Shown piece by piece: positions 10,311 to 23,500 of a stretch of 64,000 nt of DNA. The notes beneath the pieces were generated by a model that saw only the letters and a program-made list of their open reading frames with translations, had not been told where the DNA came from and searched no databases. How positions within the stretch are numbered: the first letter of the stretch is position 1; each line of letters starts with the position of its first letter. The position numbers and the translations under genes are program-made. This stretch comes from Micromussa lordhowensis (lineage: Eukaryota > Cnidaria > Anthozoa > Scleractinia > Lobophylliidae): NCBI GenBank assembly GCA_964020085.1, contig OZ026601.1, positions 24,348,414 to 24,412,413 of the forward strand. Direction: 5' to 3'.

Positions 10311-10899
10311 CCATGGTCGAGCTTAATCACTCACTGGGCGTTTACAAAAGAGACGATATTACAAACCAGCGGTATCACGGATAAATCCAAAATGGGGGAC
10401 AAACGTTTGAGAACTTTTATGTTTTCCTTGCAAGGCCAGGCTGCAAGGAGAACGAAGCTACTATTACAGCAGGCATTTTTAATCAATGTCATCTCCAGAA
10501 GAAGATCAGTGATCCTGGTTTGCTGTTTGATCACTATCTTGCTGACATCTACAGAAGCTAGTGCATTCACTGCAAAAAGTAGTCTTCTTAAATTAGTGAA
10601 ATATATCATAAACATCGACTCGGGTTTGATTTATCTCGTTTTATTGCGATTTTTCAACAGCGATCGATTCGAGTCTACAATATGCGAACGATTAACTAAT
10701 AATGGGCAAAGTTCAATTTACATTCACTAAAATCAAAGATCAATTGTAGTCTGTCTGTACAAACAAAACTACAGTATTGCGTGTCATGTTTCTGACGAAA
10801 ACCATATGAGATAATACGTTCGTGACATTCCCCAAAGTTTATTCACAACGTGAGAAACTTTCAAAAGAAAGCGAGAAAAGTATCAAATAAAAGTTGAAT
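10311..10899. other. No supported gene
   Basis: Open frames exist on both strands (plus 10293-10730, minus 10331-10615), but they overlap and show no recognisable domain. I cannot support either as a gene. Confidence 0.4.
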
Positions 10900-12703
10900 G
10901 CAGCTAATGTTATTGTCTCTTCGATTGATCTCCCCAACAACAGGTGCATTGCGTCGGGGTTGCTGATTGTCATTTACTCTCGTTTCAGGTCGAGAGAGTT
11001 CACGTTCTGTGATTTGTCGGTTTACTTCGATCACTTGGTCAATTCTCTTCTCTGGTGGAGCAGTCAAAGTGTTCACTAGCGAGTGTGTGACAGGTGGTGG
11101 TTTTTTTACGGCTTCTTGCAAAAACCACGTCATTTTCATGTTGTGTCAATCTGATTTCTGGCCATGCAGATTCTGGTAGGTAAAGAAACAATGTGCCATT
11201 CCACCAAGTCCTGTTGGTGGAAAGTTCCTTTGCACTCAATTCACGCAAGGGAATATCGGCAGGATTCAAGTCACCAGGACAATGCCTCCATGTGTCGGGT
11301 GAGGTCAAACTACGAATTTCGTCTACATGATGTTGCACGAACTGTTTCCAAATTCTCGGGTTCTTAATCCAACATAAGGCTGTCAAGGAGTCGATCCAAT
11401 TGATAGTTTTCACCTGCTTTACGGTCGAATTGAACTTGTTAATCAGTCGTGCCAAAAGGACAGCTCCCAGGAGTTCCAAGCGCGGAATTGACTGCTTCTT
11501 TAGCGGTGCTACTCTTGACTTTAAATAAACCAGGCAAACGTCGACTTGTCCGTTGGAGTAGAGAGAACGCATGTAAACAACTGCTGTATACGCGCGATGA
11601 GAAGCGTCGCTAAAACAATGTAGCTCGATCTTCACTGGATTTGATTTAAAATAGCAACGGGGAATTCGAACACTGCTGAGGAATTTCAATTCGTCTAGTA
11701 GTGACTTCCAAAGCTTGAGCAGATTTCCATGCAATTCCCCATCCCAGTCAATTCTTTCGAGGCATAGTTCTTGAAACAAAAATCTTCATCTCAATCGTAA
11801 AAGGTGTCAGAAATCCTATCGGGTCAAATATCTTGGCTGTCAATTTGAGAACTGAACGCTTTGTTGCTGGAAGAGAGTTGCCATAATTGTACAGATCGAT
11901 AGGATGGAAGAAAAACTCGTCGGATGCAGTGTCCCAGTTTAGTCCCACTTTGTTTCGATCCTTTTGATTCGTGTGGTCTTGATTGTTGACTTTCGCAATC
12001 TTCAATAGCTTTCAACAAGTCGTGCGAGTTGGAACACCATTTCCGGAGATTGAATCCCCCTTGGGACATGATTTGTTTTGATTTCTTGTACACGGCAAAT
12101 GCACTCTCGTCGTCGTCTTCTCCGGTGATCAAATTGTCAACGTACAGGGAGTTTTCCAGTTATTCGGCCATTTCAGGTTCGCCATGCTTGTATAGACAAT
12201 AGTCTCGCCAAGAATCGAAGGTGAAGGTCGCAGACCGAAGACAAGTCGGTTAAATCGATACTCCACAATTTCCGGTTTGATATCAAACGGATCTTCGAAC
12301 CATAAGAATCGGTCCATGTCCCTATCTTCGGGCCTGATACCCACCATAAGAAATGCCTTCTCAATGTCCGCCTTCAGACCTACGGCATTCCAGCGAAACC
12401 TAGTTAACATGTCGAAAATATGAGGGATATAATTGTCGACTTGTAAGCAATCGTTTAGAGATCGTCCCTCCTTGGAATTCTTTGCTGAACCATCGTACAC
12501 GATGCGAACCTTGGTTGTTTCGCGGTCGTTTCGCGGTCGTTTCGCACAACTGCGTGGTGGGGTGAATAATGATTGCCCTTCACTTTAAGTTCGGTTTCAC
12601 CGTTCGATTTTGTCACCCTTTCAATGATTCCGTTTCTTTGTTGATCTTCAATAATTTTGTGATACAATGTCCCAGTAATAATCTGAACCAATGAGGATAT
12701 CAA
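10900..12703 (-). pseudogene. BEL/Pao LTR retrotransposon pol fragment
   Basis: Minus-strand pieces appear in pol order. At 12455-12703 is the pre-RT region (NHYSPHHAVVR). At 12129-12500 is the RT with YDGSAKNSKEGRSLNDCL, KADIEKAFLMVGI and RFLWFEDP. At 12132 the YVDN active-site box follows in another frame (YVDD is canonical in this family), then GGFNLRKW. At 11748-12005 is the TAKIFDPIGFLTP connection. At 11039-11779 is the RNase H/Pao region (ELHCFSDASHRAYTAVVY, PRLELLGAVLLARLI, WIDSLTALCWI, CPGDLNPADIP). Frameshifts lie near 11780, 12005, 12165 and 12520. The last contains an 11-bp unit (GTTTCGCGGTC) in tandem at about 12518-12546. Integrase, gag and LTRs were not found. It is a dead, internal fragment. 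Confidence 0.85.
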
Positions 12704-12814
12704 TTCGGTATTTACACTTACGCAAATTTTGCATCAAAGTGAGACAGTACTGTATAAAAAAAATTGGGCTAAGAACTTTATTCTGTAATGCAAAAAAAAT
12801 AGATATATATATAT

Positions 12815-13800
12815 TTTATACATATAAAAAATTTAGTGCGAAGAAGTCTTCGCCTTGTCCACTTCTCTATAATAATTTTTTTTTTATACATCTAAAAAAT
12901 TTAGTGCGAAGAACTCTTCGCCTTGTCCACTTCTCTATAATAATTTTTTTTTATACATATAAAAAATTAAGTGCGAAGAACTCTTCGCCTTCTCCACTTC
13001 TCTATAATAAAATATATTTTTTATACATATAAAAAATTTAGTGCGAAGAAGTCTTCGCCTTGTCCACTTCTCTATAATAATTTTTTTTATACATATAAAA
13101 AATTTAGTGCGAAGAACTCTTCGCCTTGTCCACTTCTCTATAATAAATTTTTTTTTTATACATATAAAAAATTAAGTGCGAAGAACTCTTCGCCTTCTCC
13201 ACTTCTCTATAATAAAATATATTTTTTATACATATAAAAAATTTAGTGCGAAGAAGTCTTCGCCTTGTCCACTTCTCTATAATAATTTTTTTTATACATA
13301 TAAAAAATTTAGTGCGAAGAAGTCTTCGCCTTGTCCACTTCTCTATAATAATTTTTTTTATACATATAAAAAATTTAGTGCAAAGAACTCTTCGCCTTGT
13401 CCACTTCTATAATAAAAACTTTTTTTATACATATAAAAAATGTAGTGCGAAGAAGTCTTCGCCTTGTCCACTTCTCTATAATAAAACTTTTTTTTATACA
13501 TATAAAAAATTTAGTGCGAAGAAGTTTTCGCCTTGTCCACTTCTCTATAATAAAAACTTTTTTTATACATATAAAAAATTTAGTGCGAAGAATTATTTGC
13601 CTTGCTCATTTCTCTAAAATAAAAACTTTTTTTATACATATAAAAAATTTAGTGCGAAGAAGTCTTCGCCTTGTCCACTTCTCTATAATAAAAGATTTTT
13701 TTTATACATATAAAAAATTTAGTGCGAAGAAGTCTTCGCCTTGTTCACTTCTCTATAATAAAAAATATTTTTTATACATATAAAAAACTTAGAGCGAAGA
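12815..13800. repeat. Minisatellite, 15 copies of a 66-70-bp unit with a palindromic core
   Basis: The unit runs ATACATATAAAAAATTTAGT, then GCGAAGAAGTCTTCGC, then CTTGTCCACTTCTCTATAAT, then a T-rich spacer. Copies start near 12835, 12903, 12970, 13040, 13106, 13175, 13245, 13311, 13377, 13444, 13514, 13582, 13651, 13721 and 13791. The core GCGAAGA-AN-TCTTCGC is a 7-bp perfect inverted repeat in nearly every copy. Copies 3-5 and 6-8 form a higher-order repeat of about 205 bp. Long plus-strand frames through it (KKFSAKNSSPCPLLYN repeats) are artefacts of a unit length near a multiple of three. It abuts the BEL fragment and the 3' end of the large minus-strand gene. Confidence 0.95.
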
Positions 13801-13898
13801 ACTATCAGCTCTGTCCACTTCTCGCTGTAGTTCTCTACCATAAAAATTAGTTCAAATCAGTACTTTAAATAGTTCAGAAGACATCCACTTTCAGAAGC

Positions 13899-16800
13899 TT
13901 AGAGAAATATTATGTCTTCCGAAGGTATTTCATCTACTGCAACTTGTATGTTGTGCGAACTGTCAAATCCATCAAAAGATATCGTACAAGTTCCTTCCTT
14001 GACTTCTTTTACTACTCCAATCTACCACTTCGTGGTTCCCTCGTCATCTTCCTCGATTTCTACATTAACTCATCGTTTTAGCAATTCTGGCCGCTCCTTG
14101 TCTTTGTCTCCTACCGGACAACAACAAAAAGTAAAAGAAACATCGATTAACACTTTTACTTGAGTTTCAACCTTTAAACCATTAAATGACAAGAACCATT
14201 GATTCAATGTAATTGATTAGAGAGTGTTTACTGCTTTACTGTTTGTAGATGTTATCAAATCATTTCCAGGGCAATTTAGAAGAAGGAACTATCGTTTATA
14301 CTTGATTAATGTGCTCCCAGCAGCTATTGAAATTAAAGGCATAATATTATCCACTAAACAGACGTCTCATTGCTGTCCCCACCACGCCTCTCCCTACCCC
14401 TTCCCTATATAACTTATAAACAAGTGGTACTTACTTTGCGACTTTCTCGTCTGTCTCTTTTAGGTGTTATCCACCTGTCGGGGAAGTTTGTCAGGGGGTC
14501 CTACATGTAGTAAAACAAGAAAGCAGTGTTTTGACGAGTGAAACTCGACAACTTATTTGATCGTGCATGACTTGCGTCTGCGTCACTTAAGGAAGGTCGC
14601 CCTGCGCCAGATGCTTGTACTGCGCATTAATTTTTGCTCAAGATCTTTTTTACCTTAATTAACATCTTACACTGAGTTACACCAAGTTAACTGAATTAAT
14701 TTCTAGCCTACCTTCAGCGTTATGATCATCTCCCAGTTTCCCAAAACTCCTCCACTTCCTTTTTCTTGCTGCTCTTTCCTGCCTACTGTCCTCTTGCTTG
14801 CTTGTGTAGCTGATCGTGACATTGCTTAAAACAGCCAACCTTTTGGCTGCAGCAAGCTTGTCACATCGATAGATGTTGTCCAGAACATTCCAAATACTTT
14901 TCTTATATTCCTTTGCTGGAATTGAATCTTTGTTGATATGTTTGACAGGATTTGTTGTGTCAGGACACGCTGACCAGTTACAGGCCTCCATCTCTGTAAA
15001 TGCAGTTGTGAACATTTCTATAAAGAAGCATAGTGTAACAGTTAATACTACAACCCTACGTAACTCGGGCAAGGATGGTGGAAGAAAAATACATAGCAAG
15101 ATGAAGATGCACGCATAACTGTTATTACTGTCAACAGGAAGTGACTTTCAGTTATAACGTATAGCGTTAACTTAAAGGCGTTAGTGGCATCATGGAGGAT
15201 TTGAATAAATTAAAATCAACCTACTCAAGTGCTCCTCCCTTGTCCACCACCTTTTCCAATTGTGTAGCTTTTTCCAGTTATCATTATCTAGGTCTGTCAA
15301 GTCATCAGGAAGAAGGTGTTTTACAGTTGTGATGTTCGGATCTCCGCCAAGTACATTAAAGATTGTGTAAACTTCATCCTTCGAATTGGACGTGACAACT
15401 TTATCTGCCAACAGACGGAAAGCTCTTATAGATGAAGCTGTGTCGCACACTCTGCTACTAACTTTCATCACTGACCTCTTCCAGTGTACCTGCCAAGACC
15501 ATGTTTCGATGTATCACTTCAAAATTGAATTTTTTATCCATTTTGGTGTTAAAGGCTAAATAGCTGGAGTAGTTCAACTACAATAGTAGAAGGGCATCCC
15601 AAAATTTTGTATTTTAGGTCACTTTTGGTTAGCAATTGCTTCTGAGGATATTCCTGAATGGACACTCGCTATAGTACACCATTACTTTCCCCTAGGACTA
15701 AATGTGGAGTTAAATAATTATAAGACTCATTTGAAATATATACCTTGCAACCTCTAAGTATCTTGTCCGCAATATCTCGACCAAGAACATCCCGAAGGCC
15801 TTTTGCCTCGGCATCTGAAAAATCAACAGTGATGCCTAAGAGCTTTTTGCCATTTTCAAATGCTGGGCATCGCCTTGTCGTTCCTTGAAAGATGTGTCTG
15901 AGTGCTGTCGCATGTGCTTGGGAGGTCTGTCTGTTCAAAAGAACACGTGCCACAGCAACCCCTATTAATCAACCATAACAAACATTTTTACCATGATATT
16001 AAAATATCAATTCCTCAATAATCTGAACCAAACAATTAACCTTTCAACGATTTTACGCTTAAAGCAAACCCAACATAAAATTATTCTCGTAATACATAAA
16101 AAAAAAACATGAAAGAACAGTAGCTTTGGTATGTGACGTATGTGACGTTTCGTGTAAAGCAAAAATGAAACAGCTGATGTAAGTCACGGACAAAGTAGTA
16201 TGCTTCACAGCCTATACTCACGTTCTAATACGAGATAATCAAACGCAACTATGTTTAGCAGGTGCGGGAAGAGATCATTTTGAGTAAATGTTATGTCGAT
16301 GTTCAAGAACTCCGATTGACACATGATTTCTGCCTGGTAAGGATTCTGAAAGAAGGCATATTTTTCGTCACCCATCAATAGGTAAGGTAAGTCAGGCATT
16401 GGATAGGGATTTGAAAAACTTGCGAGTTCCTGCGAGTTTCCTGTAAAAAAAATGTAAAAAGAGGTTTTAGCAAGAAATGTTTAGACTAATTTATTTTGGC
16501 TAAAGAAGAATCGTTTAACGTGCACCTCGAAACTAAGGATAATCGATTCCAGCAACCTTTCTGCAATGGTAATCACTAAAACACTACACCAAGATTTCAC
16601 TTATTGTACATGATTTGTGTCATTTTTGTCAAAAATTGGTCTGGTTAGAGGGGCCACATACCTCCTTTTATGTCGTTGTAAACTCGCTGCCTTATTTCCT
16701 TTTCAAAATTTAGGATCGGCGAGAGATTTTTGGCTAGGCCAATCAATCCTCCGGATGCTTCCATCGCGCTACGTCTGACCTCTCTGACTTTTGAAATGTT

Positions 16801-17928
16801 CGTCGCCACCACTGACACGTCAGATGGCTTGTAGGACATTCCATTTCCTGAAAAACAAATTCGTTTTCTTACCATCATCATCATCATTATCGTCATTGTC
16901 TTCGTCATTGTCACTATCATCATCAACGAAATCATCTCATAATTCTTAGCAATATTCTCAATGTTATGAAGTTACCTTTTTGGAGATCTGCAGCTGTTTT
17001 GCTTGGGTCAGCTATAACAGCTGCCTTAATGTCCTCTCGTACTGATATCGGAATGGTGTGAGGACTTGGCTTGCCATGATTGTGCCAACTGCCATCCAAG
17101 GACAAAGTAACAATCCAGCGTTGCTTATCGGCAGTATTTTAGGAGTAACATACACAACGTTGACTGGGCATGGGCTGCTTTCTTTAAGTCCAATTTTCTT
17201 TTTACCGTGTTCTGGGCACCTGTTCACCTGTTCAACTTCTGCGATCTTGAAACAATATACGGTCTATTGCAACCTGCTCCAGAACATACTTTTACGCCTT
17301 CACACTGGCCACGTCTGATTGAAACCGATTTTCCGTCAATGTCAAGCTCCCTTACGGTTGTGTGAGTCGGTCCTAAAGATAGTTGACAGTCCTTTACTAT
17401 AAAAGAATCATTGGTAGATGCCAAAGGTAGATGTTCCCAATCACTGCAATACAAAACTTTAGGTAAATTAGCAAAGCCAGGTAACGTGTACGCCTCCTCG
17501 TTATCAATAGCGTCCCATGCTTCACGAATGAGTAGGAGTGTCTTAATGACGGGGAGATAATGTTTTCCGCGACCATTTCTCTTTCCCGATTTGGTGGTTT
17601 GATCGTTGTTAGGATCGGCATTACTACCACAGTTAACATCGTTAATTTGTACTGGAACATTCACATCGCTGGGATCTTCGGAGAAAAGACTTCCCTCGTG
17701 GCTTAGTTGATATCGACGACACACTCTTGGAGCTTTGTTAAACGTGAAAAGATTGAAATCGATGTCAACAAGTTTCAGAGCGACGGTCTGTTTCAACACC
17801 CGCTGCCAGTATTCCCGATCATGGGAAATGCCCTTTCTGTATGTGGTCTGTGGATTCTCATCCAGAAGAAACTTGTAGAATGGTTCTTTTACCCAACTTT
17901 CCCCGGTTCCCCGCAGCCATGAAACAAT
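13899..17928 (-). pseudogene. RQC-like segment, zinc motif, MULE-like transposase domain and Tudor-like tail of the giant gene
   Basis: Exon 16976-17928 starts with an RQC-like winged-helix stretch (KGISHDREYWQRVLKQTVAL). It then runs in frame into a Cys/His motif (CSGAGC...NRCPEH) typical of cnidarian MULE-like proteins. A missing base near 17137 shifts NTADKQRWIVTLSLDGSW out of frame. Later exons give the transposase core: FLNIDITFTQND (first D), LGITVDFSDAEAKGL (second D), RGCK-VHWKRSV, RWWTREEHL and NWSACPDTTNPVKHIN. In relatives as I recall them the last block reads TTNPVES, so the expected acidic residue is K here. The final exon has EIEEDDEGTTKW and IGVVKEVKEGTCTISFDGF, a Tudor-like pattern, but with TGA at 14070 and TAG at 14022. 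Homology calls are from memory, not from a search. Confidence 0.6.
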
Positions 17929-18111
17929 CTAATGATAGAGAAGAGACAGTATTACAACGGTGAGTTATTTCTCCAAAGTGTATTATTTCATTTTGATTGA
18001 AATGTAAACATGATTAAAGCTCGTTCAGTGAAATGGATTTATTTTCCGCTTTACGGGTAGATAGCCCACTCACATACACACGCATATGGACAATAACTCT
18101 GAACGACAAAC

Positions 18112-20561
18112 CTTTTTCTCTGTCCTGTCACTTCTTTGTAAAGTATTTATGGCATTCAAAAGTAAGACAACGTCATCTTTTATATTGACTTTTGCACTAC
18201 CCAATGCTTCGCAACTTTGACAGCCACATCCTCCTTCGCTTACTTCTAATGAATCACTTTCTTCTCCAAAGTGCTCCACAAGTGATTCCCTAAGGCATTT
18301 TCCGAGGAGCGTAGCGTAAACAAATCTAATAGCAAAAGAAATAGCGGATGTTACATGGCTTCGGGGAGATACGGAATTTCAGTTCGAGTTATGAAAAATG
18401 TTCCACGAGCGAGGGCAGCGAACGAGTACAATATTTTTCAATACGAGAAGAGAAACTTGTTGTCTCCGACTGGCCATGCAATGTTCTATTTATTATATAT
18501 AAACACAAATGAAATACAAAACCATGTGTTATTTTCACATTCAAGATATTGTGTTTTCGGGCAACAGCTCAAATGGTTTGTCATTGGTGTTGATATAACA
18601 ATGTGATTTTTTGACTGACGTGGTAATCCAACAAAACTCACAGCCAATGCTCTGTTCAACTTTTTACAATATGAAAGATGTTCAGTGCATCCCCTGACAT
18701 TAATTTAACCAGTCCTGTCGTTTCTGTTTATAACACTCAAGAAATCGACTGTCCCTATGTCTAGGGAACTCAAGTCTTCCCTAATAGTTATGTACCTCCA
18801 TGAATTTTGATAATTTAACTTTATATCGGTCTTTTCCTCTTCCGTCGCATTCGATAGCCATTGAAACAATCTTTGGTCATCTCGAAATTCGTTGAAAAAC
18901 AAGTAGCCTGCATAGCAAAATTGTAAATTGGTACACCTAAATGCCTGATATCTGGTTATATAAGAATTGCAATTATTTTCTAATTAAGATTAGCTCTTAC
19001 TTACTATCTACTGGAGAATAGGCGCATAGATGACGTCAATAACAACTTCTTTTTTGGTTCTTTATTGTATGGGGAAAGGGGGGGGGGTATTATGTTGAAA
19101 CAAATATACTTATTTTCAAGCAAGCACACGTGTATCATAAAATATTCATGTACACGAACACCGTCCGAGAGCCCAAAAACAGACATCATTCAAGAAAAAC
19201 AAATATCGCACATGCACATGAACATCCTAAAAGCATCCTAACATCGGCCTAAACAGCCTTAACTAACGCATGAAAGGGTTCGAAAATAATCATCACATGC
19301 CTATACTAAATCCCACCATGAAAATTCAAATAGTCCAGCCCTAAACATGAGCTTATGAACAGAACAGTGAATCCGTTATGGTTAGTTACGCAGTCATGTA
19401 ACAAAGAAATTTACATCATGAAAAAAGTTACATTCCATTATGTTAACCAAAAACTAGTATGTACAAATTACACAACACAGCGTTGAACAAACAAGCCAAA
19501 TAAAAAGGGCATTGCATACAAATATTACATACCGTTTGCCACATCTCCTAAGCGTCCCGCTCGGCCAAACTCCTGTAAAAGAACTGTCAAATTTCTGGGG
19601 GTGCCAATACGGCACACATTGTTAACATGGTCGTTGTGAACCCCTACTTCGTAAGCCTCCGTTGCTATCAAGAACTTGAATTCTTTTTCTCTGGAAAAGA
19701 AAGCCTTGTTTTCGAGTGTTTCAATAATCAATTTCGCTACCTCCCTCCCTTCCTTAAATACATTGCAGCACCTCCGTCCCACCATCCCTCCTCTAGAATC
19801 ATAATCTTCACTGACTATCTTCGAACCTAAAAAAAAGATGAAAAAACCCCCTCCAAATTGGAAAACAGTTTTCCAACAACTCAAAGAGGTAAGCAGTACC
19901 TAGAAAACCAATGTGCTGGCTTGAGCTTGTTGGGTTGAAAGTTATTAACTGGGTCAGCATCCAATTAACTGGTAGAGTTAGTGAATTGCCTCTTTTAACG
20001 GAAACCAAGTAACAGTATTGTTGCAGAGTAATCAATATCAGGGTACCTAAAATGTTTAGAAACGTCTGCTTTATCTGCAGCAGACATTCCTTTTCCTGTG
20101 TACGACTTAACATTCTGAGCGAAGCTGTGATTAAAGCACTTTTCAAGATTATTGACATCTGAGACAAAATCCATATATACAATGGTGAAGTCATCACCCG
20201 CTCTCTCTAAAATGTCATTCACCACGGAGCACCATTTTCCCCAAACTTCAATGTTGGCGTCGTCACCTATGTAAATGGTAAAAGCGAGCTGATTAATTTG
20301 AATTTTATACACATGATTAATGCGTTGTACCAACACTTTCATTAGCGCATTCTTAACATTTGATTCTCTCCTTTTAGAACTTTAATGTGCTAAATAATTA
20401 AATTAGTTAGACTTATCGATTACAGTTGCATTGCGTTCCCCTGAGTTTTAAAAAACGGAAGTTTAAACTCAGGGATACTAACCTTTCTTGCTGTCCTTGG
20501 CAGTAGCTTCACGTCGAACTTTTATGTTCCTTTTATTTAATTGCTCGTAAGGCAAGACTCA
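18112..20561 (-). pseudogene. RecQ helicase C-lobe and zinc-binding part of the giant gene
   Basis: The frame after the TGA at 20559-20561 continues the same protein (PYEQLNKRNIKVRREA). Around the TGA the DNA carries a tandem heptamer (TTGAGTC twice), so slippage may have created the stop. About 20047-20379 holds helicase motif IV (DDFTIVYMDFVSDVNNLEKC) and KSYTGKGMSAADKADVSKHF. 19533-19826 holds motif V (FKFLIATEAYEVGV) and motif VI (LLQEFGRAGR, arginine residues present). 18796-18907 (YLFFNEFRDDQRLFQWL) joins with a completed glycine codon. 18112-18325 has KCLRESLVEHFGEES followed by GGCGCQSCEA, the RecQ-type zinc-binding pattern. The join between the 20047-20379 and 19533-19826 exons does not keep frame with the best donor, so one boundary is uncertain or broken. 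Confidence 0.65.
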
Positions 20562-23500
20562 AGACTCAAGTCTCATGTTAGGTTTGTTCACTGTTGACCT
20601 CACTACTACTGGGTTTCTGAGGTAGTGCTGACATAAGAGGTCTTGTCTATCAGGCTGAAGGGTTGCTGTTGTTGCCATAATCGGCACGCCAGGAAAGAAG
20701 TCCTTCAGATACTTTAGTTCGTCATAGCATTTCCTGAAATTACACATAAAGTATACATTGCCGCTGCAAGAGACAAGTGGAAGGCCAAAATCTACAATGA
20801 GGAAGAAGGAATGAAATGTACAGGACTTTGCTTGAAAGGAATTGGGAATGGATGATTGGGAATTTTAAACGTCGGGCGTAATTAGTTAAAGTCCAGAAAT
20901 ATACTTCAGCTTAAGAAGACAAAAATATAGAACCTACCGAAAGTTTCCACTCCTCTCAAATATTTTATTGCATTCATCTACCACAATAAGGCCAATTTGA
21001 TCGGTGCGAAGTTTCCGATAAGCCCCTGGTCGCTTTTCGTCACCGATCAAATACTCAGGAGTGACGTAAACTAGTTTTGGTATAGCCTCCTCTTCGGTAG
21101 ATATATTATCCAACTTTGAGAAATTCCAATCGGTGGATGAAGCCGCTCCAAGGAAAACTGCATTCACATTTAACTTTGTCAGTGAGTGCACTTGAGATTC
21201 CATAAGGGAAACAGTAGGCGAGATCACAAGTACGAAGTGGCCTTCTTTCAAAATAATAGCTGGTAACTGGAAACAGACACTTTTCCCGCTTGCGGTTGAC
21301 TGTACGATTAAGGAATCACGACCTTCAAGAACAGCGTTTACGGCCCGCAACTGAAATTCTTTTAACTTCACAATTCCAAGTTTTGTAGCGTGACCCTGTA
21401 TAGTTACATCTCGGGCCGCGTTTGGTATCTCCTCAAATTTGTGTAAAAATGATTCATTTTTTGGGGCTTCATCTGTGACAGAATTATTGAGAAATGAGGA
21501 AACGGATTTTGAGAGAATTTCGTCATCATCATCATCATCCCATGCAATGGAATCCAAGTCATTGCAAGACTCCATGGCTACTATATTCTCATCTTTGAGC
21601 CCTGATGATGATATTTTTAGGGAACTAGATCCTTCTAATACTACCAAACATTGAGGACCGAGTTTAACCGACTGAGAAATTCTGTTCAAAATCCAGCTGC
21701 CTGCTCTTTTGAAGCGGGAACTCGTTTCCAGTTGGTTAGTATATCGACTAAAAACCACGACTGCGCCATTGCCATTACCTCCCATAGATTCAGGTAATTG
21801 ATGTGTATCCACTATAATAAGCTGATTTTCTGTGGCCAGAATACTAAATGAAACAGGTGTTTGGGTGTAAATCGCAAAACCAGGTGCACTATCAGCGAGT
21901 TGGCACAGGGCTGTTTCTAGGGCAGCCACACTCTCTGCATAACTGTAGTTGCCTGTAAGCCCCAAAAGTCTTTCCTCTAGCTTGTATTGAAAATTAAGCA
22001 TGCCATACCCTTGTAACAGAGTTAAAACGTCGTCCACAGCCATAAACTTCCCTTTGTCACGAAACTGATTAATGTATTCGGGAGCTGTTTTTATGGTGTT
22101 TTCCGCTATACTTTTGACTTTCGTAATGTCAATCTCATCGTTACTGTCAATTTTTTTGAGATTGTCCAAGATCAGAACTGATAAAAAGACGCAGGAGTTC
22201 GTGCCATCTCTAGTCTCCAACGTCTGGTCAATTGCTAACCGAAGCTGAGGTGTAACGTCTCCCGTTTTTTTAATCGAATCTGCGGCTATTTCGCTCAATA
22301 CTTCCATGGCTGTCCCCTGATGTAATTCTAAATTAATTAGTTCATTTGGATGTTCCATTTTTGTTACAGTAAATGCACTTTTCTCGTCGGTAATGTTTTC
22401 TGACGATGGAACAATCACTGTACAGATCTCTTTTATAAAATTTAACAAAACTTGGCCATTAGGTCTTTTATCTGGATCTTGTGACCAAGCTTTCGAAATG
22501 ACAGAAGTCCATAGTCCATATTGTTCTTTACTTAGTCCATCGACGCTTAAAGGCAACGTCGGTCCTACTCCCCTAGCTGCAGCTTCCACTAACACAGAAT
22601 TGGGGGGCAAGTCGCCATGAAATGGATGAATTCGTTTTGGAAGAGTGAGTTCCACAAGGAACATAGAAAAAGCATAAATATCACTCGCAACGTTCGGCTT
22701 CTGAGTTGGGTCTGTTCTCTCGGGCGCCAGAAACGCAGTCGTTGCTCTACGGACCCCTTTCTTATTTGGAGAGCTTTGTAGGCTGGAAACCTGAGTACTC
22801 GTGAATTGCATAAACTCAAAAAAACATTCTCCGAAATCCCCCAATTTCACTAGCCATTTTCCCTTTTCATTTCCGCCTCCCAGAAAAACATTACCGGCTT
22901 TGATGTCAGCGTGAATAATCCCCCGGCAGTGCAGATAATTCAAACCCTCTGCTGCTTGCTTTGCTATCTCTACTCGTAGAGGCCATGAAATTTCTTCTTC
23001 CTTAATATCCAATAGTTGTCTAGTATTATGTATGCATTCTTCACTACCATCAAATTCAATTATTTTTTCGACATATTCAGTCACAAGTATTGATCGAGCA
23101 AAGTCTAAGCCATAATGCAAGAGGACATTTGGATGATTTAAAGTGACGATATTCTCAACTTCTTTTTTCACCTTCAGCTTGTAGCGACCTCGTAAGGAAA
23201 CTAAAAATTCTTTTGCGCATATCGTATTTAATTGGCCATTACTATCTTGTAAAGTTCCTTTATACACTCGGGATGTAGAGCCTTTGTCAAAGAAATGTTC
23301 TTCTAGCGTAAGAGAGTTTGGGTCAAGGGTGACGTCAGCTTCACCGCCACCAAAAAGCTTTAAGGCGCTTCCATTTCCTGGTCTTTTGGTGCATTGTTTT
23401 AACGAGCCTTTAATATCTGTCGTGACAGGAAAGGAAACTTAATTAGTGTAATAACAAGTGCTACAAGTGCTATAAGTAATTGATCCAGTTCTTGTGGCTG

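Noticed and set aside
10293..10730. 145-residue plus-strand ORF as a gene
   Set aside because: Overlaps a Harbinger-type terminus, uses a non-ATG or internal start, and no domain is visible.
12691..13783. Five overlapping plus-strand ORFs rich in KKFSAKNSSPCPLLYN
   Set aside because: They run through the minisatellite, whose unit length is near a multiple of three; not genes.
12815..13800. CRISPR array
   Set aside because: The regular palindromic repeats have nearly identical spacers and lie in a eukaryotic genome; it is a minisatellite.
18355..18606. 83-residue plus-strand ORF
   Set aside because: Lies in an intron of the minus-strand giant gene, no domain.
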